From Bacteroidales bacterium (lineage in GTDB: Bacteria > Bacteroidota > Bacteroidia > Bacteroidales > F082), in assembly GCA_017632935.1 (NCBI GenBank), contig JAGBQJ010000030.1, forward strand, positions 1 to 64,000: a DNA stretch of 64,000 nucleotides. The letters run 5' to 3'. The position numbers and the translations under genes are program-made. The notes beneath the pieces were generated by a model, which had not been told where the DNA came from, made no database searches, and saw nothing but the letters and a program-made list of their open reading frames with translations. Positions 37,001 to 46,000 of the stretch are shown piece after piece (within the stretch, counting starts at the first letter, position 1; every line of letters starts with the position of its first letter).

Positions 37001-40000
37001 ACATCAAGGAAACCAACACGACTCCTGGCTATATCCGACACAATGTGTTTGGTGGCTCGTTAGGTCATAACTCTGATGTCGTGGCCAACCCCGTGGTCAA
37101 CATCGGTTACGATGCCACCACGATGGCGGGCTATATTCCTGCGGGCTATACGGTGAAACCCGCAGCCCAACGCAATGTCAAAGTGGCGGGCAACGTGTAC
37201 GGTGGCGGTGAAGAGGGCATAGTGAACGGCAGTACAACCGTGAATGTCTTTGAAGGCGAAGTGGGTTTGATGGAATATTTCGACAGCGACGAGGATGACG
37301 AGGATCCTACTTTAGATGTTGTCAACCATGTGAAATACGATGGCACCAACTATGGCGGCTCGGTGTTTGGCGGTGGCATGGGCAGTAAGGAAGATGCCGA
37401 CCATGGTCGCGTGAAAGGCAATTCTACCGTCAACATCAAGGGCGGTCATGTGCAGTACAATGTGTATGGCGGCGGCGAGCTGGCCAGCGTGGGTGAGCAT
37501 ACTCCGGTCTATGAAACCGTAAACGAGGAACCTGTACTCGTCGATTTCGTTCCCGATGAGGACAATGGCTTGGCCACGGTGAACGTCACTGGCGGTCAGG
37601 TGGGTCCCGCCCCAATGGTGGGAACCTTTGGTGGCAAGACATACAACATCCCCATTGCCTTGAATGGCTACGACGGCTACGTCTTTGGCGGCGGCAAGGG
37701 CGAGGGCGATGATGCAGCTACTGCTTACAAGACTTTCGCCAACGTGAACAGCACCAGTGTCACGGTTCAGATGCCCATGGACGACGGCAACCATGCCAAC
37801 CGCATCTGGGGCAGCATCTTCGGCGGTGCCGAAGACGGCCACGTGTTGGGCGATGCCTATACCTATTTTAGGAGCGGTCTCATGGGCACGGACGGCACCA
37901 CGAGTTACGACGGCAACATCTTCGGCGGCGGACGTAACTACAGCAGAAAGAACACCACTGCAGGCCGCGTGGGTGGCAACACTCACGTGGAGATGACCAA
38001 CGGACAAATCTATGGCAACATCTATGGTGGCGGTCGTTTGGCCCTCACCGGAACGGCCTTGAACGGCATTAAGCCGTTGGGCGAAGGCAGATACCAAGCC
38101 CTGAGAGATGACCCTGATGCCAATACCAAGAAATACGGCCATACCTTCGTCTATGTGAAAGGAGGCACGGTGGGCAACGATACCAAGGTGGATGTAGCGG
38201 TGGGTAATAATCAAACGGTCAAAATGCCGCTCATCGAAACCTTCTCCACCTATAGCATGGGCAACGTGTATGGCGGCGGCAAAGGCTCTGAAGAGGGCTT
38301 GGTGGATTACCCGAAAACCTCGGCTTTGCTCGTCTCCTTGACTAAGAACACCACGGTGGAAATCTCGCAAGAGGACGACGATGTGCCCACCCGTATTTGG
38401 GGCATCGTGTTTGGCGGTGGTGAGACAGCCAACGTGGGCCAATTCAGTTGGCACCAAGTAGGAGACAACCACGGCACCGTTAGCGACATCAGGATTTCTG
38501 AAGGCTTGGCCAAGGTCAGGATTCACGGCGGCATCATCGGTGCCGACAGGGCGAAGATGCGTTATGAGAAAGATCCCGACTATCCCTATTATCCCAGGTT
38601 CAACGACGACCTCGGCTATGTGTATGGTGGCTGCGAAGGCATTTCTGACGACCCTGACAAAGTTGACGACGACAATAATCCTGTCTACCCAGATGTTCAG
38701 GCTGGACCTACGTCAGCGTCTACCACCAGCCTTATCAACCTCTTGGCAACGGTCAACAACACCGATGTGAGAATCACCGGTGGTTGGGTGAAGGCCTCCG
38801 TGTTTGGCGGTGGCGAAAGCGGTCACGTCAGAGGCAACACTAAGGTGACCCTCAAGGGCGGACAAATCGGCGCGGGCTACGACGAAAATGAGGATGAGGA
38901 TGAGCAGCCCTACACCGATGGCATTGGCGACACCCCCAACCAGTTCGTCAACCCAGCCACAACTGAGATCATTACCTCGAACAGCTTGAAAGGAACTTAT
39001 CACTGGGACTATGGTGAAACCCTTCACCCTGGAGAGGAAAATGAAGTTACCATTTACAGCCCATACGACCCGGTGGATGTGATGAACGGCACCAAACCTT
39101 CCGACGGCAAGTCATGGTTTGGCAACGTGTTTGGCGGCGGCTCGGGCTGGTTCCCATATATAAAGAATGAAGGCACTGCACAAGACCCTGACTACAAATC
39201 ATACTGGAATCCGGAATCGGGTAAGGTATGGGGTAACACCGAGGTAATCATTGCCGACTCCATCAGAAATGGAAACATTGTTTCGAAGCCCCACATCCTT
39301 AACAACGTGTATGGTGGCAATGAGATGACTGACGTGGGCGGCAACGCCATCGTCACGATGAACGGCGGCACCATCGGTGTGCCGCGCATCTCCGATGATA
39401 TCAACACTCTTCCCACCTTCGGCTACCTCTTCGGCGGCGGCTGCGGCGACCCGCGAGCTGAGTCGCTTGCACTCAACAACGTGGGCGGCAAGACCGTCGT
39501 CACCGTCACGGGCGGTATAATCTACGGTTCCGTGTATGGCGGCGCCGAGGACGGCCACGTGATAGGCAACACTGAGGTATATGTAGGCCAAGGGGAGGGA
39601 AAGACCACCATCATTGGCTGCGCAGGCACCTCGTATGACGACGGCAACATCTTCGGCAGCGGTCGTAACTACCTCTTGAAGAACTACACGGGAGGCCGCG
39701 TGGGCGGCAATACCCTCGTTGAGATGACGGGCGGACTCGCTTTAGGCTCCGTCTACGGCGGCGGACGTAATGCCATGGTCGGCCTTGACGAAGATTTGAT
39801 TGAGATTGATTCTGATACACATGAAGTGCAAGCCCTGCAAAACGGCCCCGCTCACGGTAAGACTACTGTTAGGGTGAAGGGCGGCACCGTAGGCAATCTT
39901 GCCAAAATGAGGGAGACTGGACACACCATCGGTTACGTGTATGGCGGCGGCAAGGGCAGCAAGGTAGGCCCTGCCGGTCACCCTGCGGCATCACCTCTGC

Positions 40001-43000
40001 TCATCTCTTTGGTGAAGAACACCGAAGTTTTCATTTCGCAAGACGCTGCTGATGTGCCCACCCGCATCTACGGACGAGTGTATGGCGGCGGCGAGGTGGC
40101 CAATGTGGGCAATTACGGATGGAAACCGGTCGCAACTGCGCCTAATATCAGCGAAATACAACTCTTATCCGACGGCCAGGCCGGCCAGGCCAAAGTTGAT
40201 GTCAGCGGAGGCGTCATCGGCTTGGACAACATGCAGATGAAGACCGCTTCGGGCATTCCCGACGACTTCGGCCATGTGTTTGGCGGCGGCGAAGGCTGGA
40301 CGCAAAAACTTTCTGATTCTCCCGTCATCGATGTGGAGGGCAACCACCTTGTGGAACTCATGGCCACCGTGGGCAATACCGACGTGACCATTGATGGCAG
40401 TGCCTTTGTGCTCGGCTCTGTATATGGCGGCAGTAGTGAAGGCCATGTACTGACCAATACCTTGGTGAAAATCAAGGGCGGACAAATTGGTGCGGGCAAC
40501 GGTGTCGTTGACAGTGAAGGTCACAACAGGCCTTACACCGACGACGAATGGGACTATGCCCAATACCAGTCCTTGCCCGAATGTGCCCAATGGGACTATG
40601 AAGAGGGCGGCGCCCCCTATGACCCCAACATCATTGAAGGCGGCAAGCCCAAACCCGGTAAAAACGGAGCCACTTTCTACGGCAACGTGTTTGGCGGCGG
40701 TTCGGGCTATTATCCTTATGGCGTGGATACTGACGGCAACAGCCAATGGCTGCGCTCGGCAGGGCAGGTGAGGGGCAACACCCGCGTGGAAGTCACCGGC
40801 GGCCACATCCTTACCAGCCTTTATGGTGGCTGTGAAACCACCGACGTGGGCACATATAGATATAGTAATGTAATCCATGGAGAAGATCATGTTTCAGGTG
40901 GTCAGTCCACCGTCATCATGAGCGGCGGCACCCTCGGTGTGCCGCGCACTTTGGCAGAAATCCAGGCTCACCCCGTCACCTGTTATGTGTTCGGCTCTGG
41001 AAAGGGCGACCCGCGCTTCTACTTCAACACTTGGACCAACGTTTGGAACTCCAAGGTGGAAATCAAGGGCACGGCCTGGGTGTATGGCTCGGTGTTTGGC
41101 GGCGGCGAGGAAGCCCACGTGCTCAACGACGTTGACCTCGACGTGAGCGGCAACGCCAAGATAGGCACCTTGGGGTATTCCTATGTGGACGGCAATATCT
41201 TCGGTGGAGGCCGCGGCTTTACGGGCAAGGCCCTCACGGCAGGCACTGTGGGCGGCAACATCGACATCACCATTACGGGCGGCACCATGCTAGGCTCCGT
41301 GTATGGCGGTGGCCGATTAGCTTCGGTGGGCACCTATCTTGTGGATAAGGAATATAACAACGGCAGCGGCATGGTTCCGAATCCTTACTACGGCCATTTC
41401 CAACCCGGCGACGACCATGGCAAGATTACCATCAACATTACTGGCGGTACCATCGGCAACGACTATGAAACCGCCACGCTCACCCATACTAATTCCGATA
41501 CCTACGGCGGCAACGTCTTTGGCGGCTGCATGGGTAAGTACATCGCATGGAGCGGTAGCGGTGACAAGCCCATTTGGCCTTCCTTGGCCCGTGCCAAACA
41601 AACCGTGGTGACCATCTCCGGAACGGCAAAAATTAAGAACTCGGTATATGGCGGTGGCGAAATCGGCACCGTGCGTGACAACACCACGGTCAACATCAAT
41701 GGCGGCACCATTGGCGCCGACTATGGCACCTCGCCCAACAAGATGTACTGCGGCAGTGTGTTTGGCGGCGGCAAGGGCATTATGGAGATGAGTACTGACA
41801 ACGACTCCACCATGGTGGCAGCCTATCTCGCTGGCCGCGTGTATGGCAACACCTATGTCAACATCAACGGTGGACAAGTGTATGAGAACGTGTTTGGTGG
41901 CGGCAAGGTGGCCAGCGTGGGCTGGGTGAAAACTGACGGCACCTTCGTGAATGGCGAAGCCACGGTCAAGATGACAGGCGGCATCATCGGGCCTTTGGAC
42001 TACTCTGGTGTCAACGCTTACATCTTCGGCGGTCCAAAGGGTGGACAGAATGACGACATGAAGCCTTATTGCAATGTGAATAGCACTTCTGTCGAGGTGG
42101 ATTATACTGACAGCAATGCCAACCGTGTTTGGGGCTCGCTGTTCGGCGGTGGTAGCGATGGTCATGTGTTAGGCAATGCCTCGGTAACGCTCAAGAACGG
42201 CACCGTTGGCACGGAAGGTGCCACAGGTTACGATGGTAATATTTTCGGCGGTGGCCGCAACTACCACGAATTGAGCCTCACCGCAGGCCGCGTGGGCGGC
42301 AACATCACCGTCAATATGCAAGGCGGCCAGCTTATGGGCTGCATCTTCGGCGGTGGTCGTCAAGGCTTGACGGGCATCGATATGAACGGCACGGCAGTGG
42401 ATGACAACAACCACGGCAATGTCACCGTCACCATGAGCAGCGGCACCATCGGCAAGTCGACAGAAGCCCATAGTTATATGGGACAGGTGTTTGGTGGCGG
42501 CAAGGGTGACAACACCAAAGATGACGATGATGTGGACTTCTACAAGCGTATGGGTGAGACGAGGAGCACCAACGTCACCATCAGCGGTGGCAAGGTCTAC
42601 GGCAATGTGTATGGCGGCAGCGAGAACGGTCGAGTGCTTCAAAACGCCGAAGTCACTATTAACGGAAGCGCGCTCATCGGCGCAGAATCGAGCGAAAGTG
42701 CGTTTCAAGGCAATGTGTATGGCGGCGGACTCGGTATGGAGCCCTACGCAGGCACCGACCCGGCGGAAGACAATCCTAATGCTGGCCATGTGTTTGGCCT
42801 GTCAAGGGTCAACATCAAGGGCGGCACCGTTACCAAGAGCGTGTTTGGCGGTGGCAATAAGGGCCTTGTCAATGTGGCAAGAATCGTCAACGTCGAGGCA
42901 GGTACAGTGTATGAAGACGTGTTCGGCGGCAACCGCACCATTCCGGATGCGGAGGGCGTTGTAAACAACAGCCTGAAGACGGTGAATATACGTGGTGGCC

Positions 43001-46000
43001 AAATCAATGGCAATGTGTACGGAAGTAGCTACGACGCTACGGAAGGCAATGCCCCCGACCCCGATGTCACGCCTTGGCCTTCGGGCGAGACCTATTGGTC
43101 TTCGTTCGTCAACATCACGGGCGGCACCATCGGTGAAGACGTGTATGGCGCTGGCTATGGCGGCACCGTCTATGGCTCTAACTGCGTCCTTATCGGTCTC
43201 GAAGCCATCAAGAAAGCACCTACCTACGTTAATTTGAATGGTTCCCATAACGATGAAAATCAAGCCAACAAGTACGCCAAAGACGGCATTTCTGGAAATG
43301 GCTATCCAACGCCTGCCAAGATCAAGATCATGGGTAACGTCTACGACGGCTCCGACCACTTCGGCTCTGGTGAAGAACCCATGTGGAACAACTTCGACAT
43401 CAGAGGCTACAGCCAGACCTTCCTTGACGGCACGGGCTATAACACCGCCGATGATAATGAAGGCTCTACAGACAAGCCTTACATGAACATCGAAGGCGGT
43501 CTCTACGGCTGCGGTACGTTGTGTGAATCGGGTAAGAAAGGCCGTCAAATCCTCGTCAGGAATTACGGCGAGCGCATCACCAAGGGCGGCGAAGGTGCCG
43601 ACAAAGACAACATGGAGGATGCCACCCGCACCCTGACCACCATCCAGCGTGGCGGTTATGTCTTGCTCGACAACTCGAATATCCACTTGTCTGGTGCCAT
43701 CGACATCAGTAAGAAGTTCCCCGACAGAAAGTTTGGCGTCCTTCAGGTGGACAACGGCTTCTATGCAACCAACGCCAGCGGCCTGGTGCTTGGTGAAGTC
43801 GGTGCTCCGGCTTGGATGGACTCCATCACGGAAGTCAGGAGCTTGTATCTGAGAGGCACCAACACCACTTCCTATGACCATATCGACGCCATGCAGAATA
43901 GTGACTACTGGGAGATGGTTGGCATCAATTACAGCAACAATCGTCTGTATCGTACGGTAACCAGCACCGGACAGGATGATTTCTTGGCAGTCGATAAAGA
44001 AAATGTCATCATCTTCAACGGCAACTCGAAGCTTTGGGTGCGCAATTACAATACAACAGCAGATAAGATTTTATACGGACAGTTGTACGGTTTCTTCCGC
44101 GTGAAAGCTGATTACTACCAGCCCGAAGGCACGGAGACCTTTGCATACGCCCGCCCGAAACTGAGCCCGCATGTGAATCGCATCGATATCTCAGATATCG
44201 TTCCTGGTTTCAATCCTGACCAAGACAGGCTCAACCCGGACGATGGCGGCTTCCTGAGTTACAATACCAGCCACAACACCTTCGTGAAAGGAGGCATTAC
44301 TGTCTTGGGATGGGAATATCTCAATGCATGGGATGGCGATGATGGCGGTAATACTTTTACCAACACGAAGCAATATCCTTATTTCAATATCAGTCAAGTT
44401 TCGAAGTCTGATGTCAATTCGCTGAATACAGAGGATTATCGTGTATGGATGCTGCCCTACACGCTGGGTAATAAGTGGTATGTTGACGGCCGCGGCATCG
44501 GCAACGGTGGCTGGGGCCAAGACAAGGACCACCAAAACAATTGGGGCGATTATCCTGACATGCCTAAGCTGAGCATTAGCGGAGCCAATGGCATCTGCAA
44601 TGACGAAACTATTAACCTGTCGCGTCCCAAGTTTAATCCTGCGGAAGATGTCATCTTTGTGGTGGGTCCTGTCAGCGCACTCGCGGAAAACGAAAACCTG
44701 AACAAATGGCCTACTGAGCATCCTTTGAAGTTGTACCGTTATCCTGGCGGCCATCCGATGAGTAATGGTCAAAAAGATGCCACCCACATAGGCAGTTCTC
44801 CATATCCTTCGACACCTCCTGCCGATACCGACTATGCTGGCTTGGTTGGAAATGAAGAGACCGCCTTATCTACCGCAGGCCCGGGTCCCAACTATGGCGC
44901 AATAATCAATGCCAACAGGACGGATAAACCTATGGTGATGGACAATGTCGTCGTGAATGGATTGTATACCTACGATGCAGTGGACATGCAGGAGTTGGAC
45001 ATTCCTGCAGCCGCAACGCATCCCATCAACTTCGCTGATGAAAAGGTGAAGGTCCACATGCCGATGGTGGTCACCACGCCAGGTGCCAAACTTACCCTGA
45101 AGGGTGGCACGGTTTTGGAAGGAGGCTACAACAACACCGATGCTTCTGGAACCTTTACCATTGGTGACAACAGTGTGAAGAACTTCTATCTGAATCCTGA
45201 CTTCAATGATCTTGCCTTCAATGCGACGGGTAAGTACAATGGCGGCGCCCTGTATGTGGCTACTGACCAACCGGCTGTTGGAGAGGATCCCGCTGTTCCC
45301 ACTACGGTGAACGTGGAAGGCAAGGTGACCATTACGGGTAATTTGCAGAAGAACGGCAGTTCGACGATCAAGAGCAACGTGTATCTGCCCACCTTCGACA
45401 AGAGCCTTACCATAACGGCTCCATTGGCTGTCGGTACAGAAATCGGCGTGACCAGCCCCATCAGGAACACGTCGGACGATTATAGGGATAACACCTTGTC
45501 GCCGGTGGCTATGGTCGAAAAGAGCGAAGCCACGCCTGCAGCTAATGGTGATATCGCATCGACGGTATGGTCGCAAGGCAACTTCCTCGACGACCAAGAC
45601 TGGTTCTTCGGCAACGGTGGCCACACCACCTATTATGATAACTTAGGTTACGAAGGTGCTGGTAACGAGTATCGTTCGCTGTACTTCGGCTGGACCTGGG
45701 CCAATGTGGTCAGGGAAGCACCTTCGGGATTCGACGTTAGCAACATCGACTCGAAAGAAGACTTGGCCTGGCTCATCAGCCTGAATACGGGCATGAATGG
45801 CGCGACCGCTACCAACTTCTCCGGTCAAGACCTCTTGCAGAAGACGGACCTCGACATGAAGCAGTACGTCTGGGTGCCGATAGGTGATGACAGCCATAAT
45901 GGTTTCGAGCACAAATCCTTTGCCGGTCACTTCGATGGTCAGGGTCACCTGATTAAGAATATTAATATTGATTATATCGGTAGGGGAGACACCCGCTATG

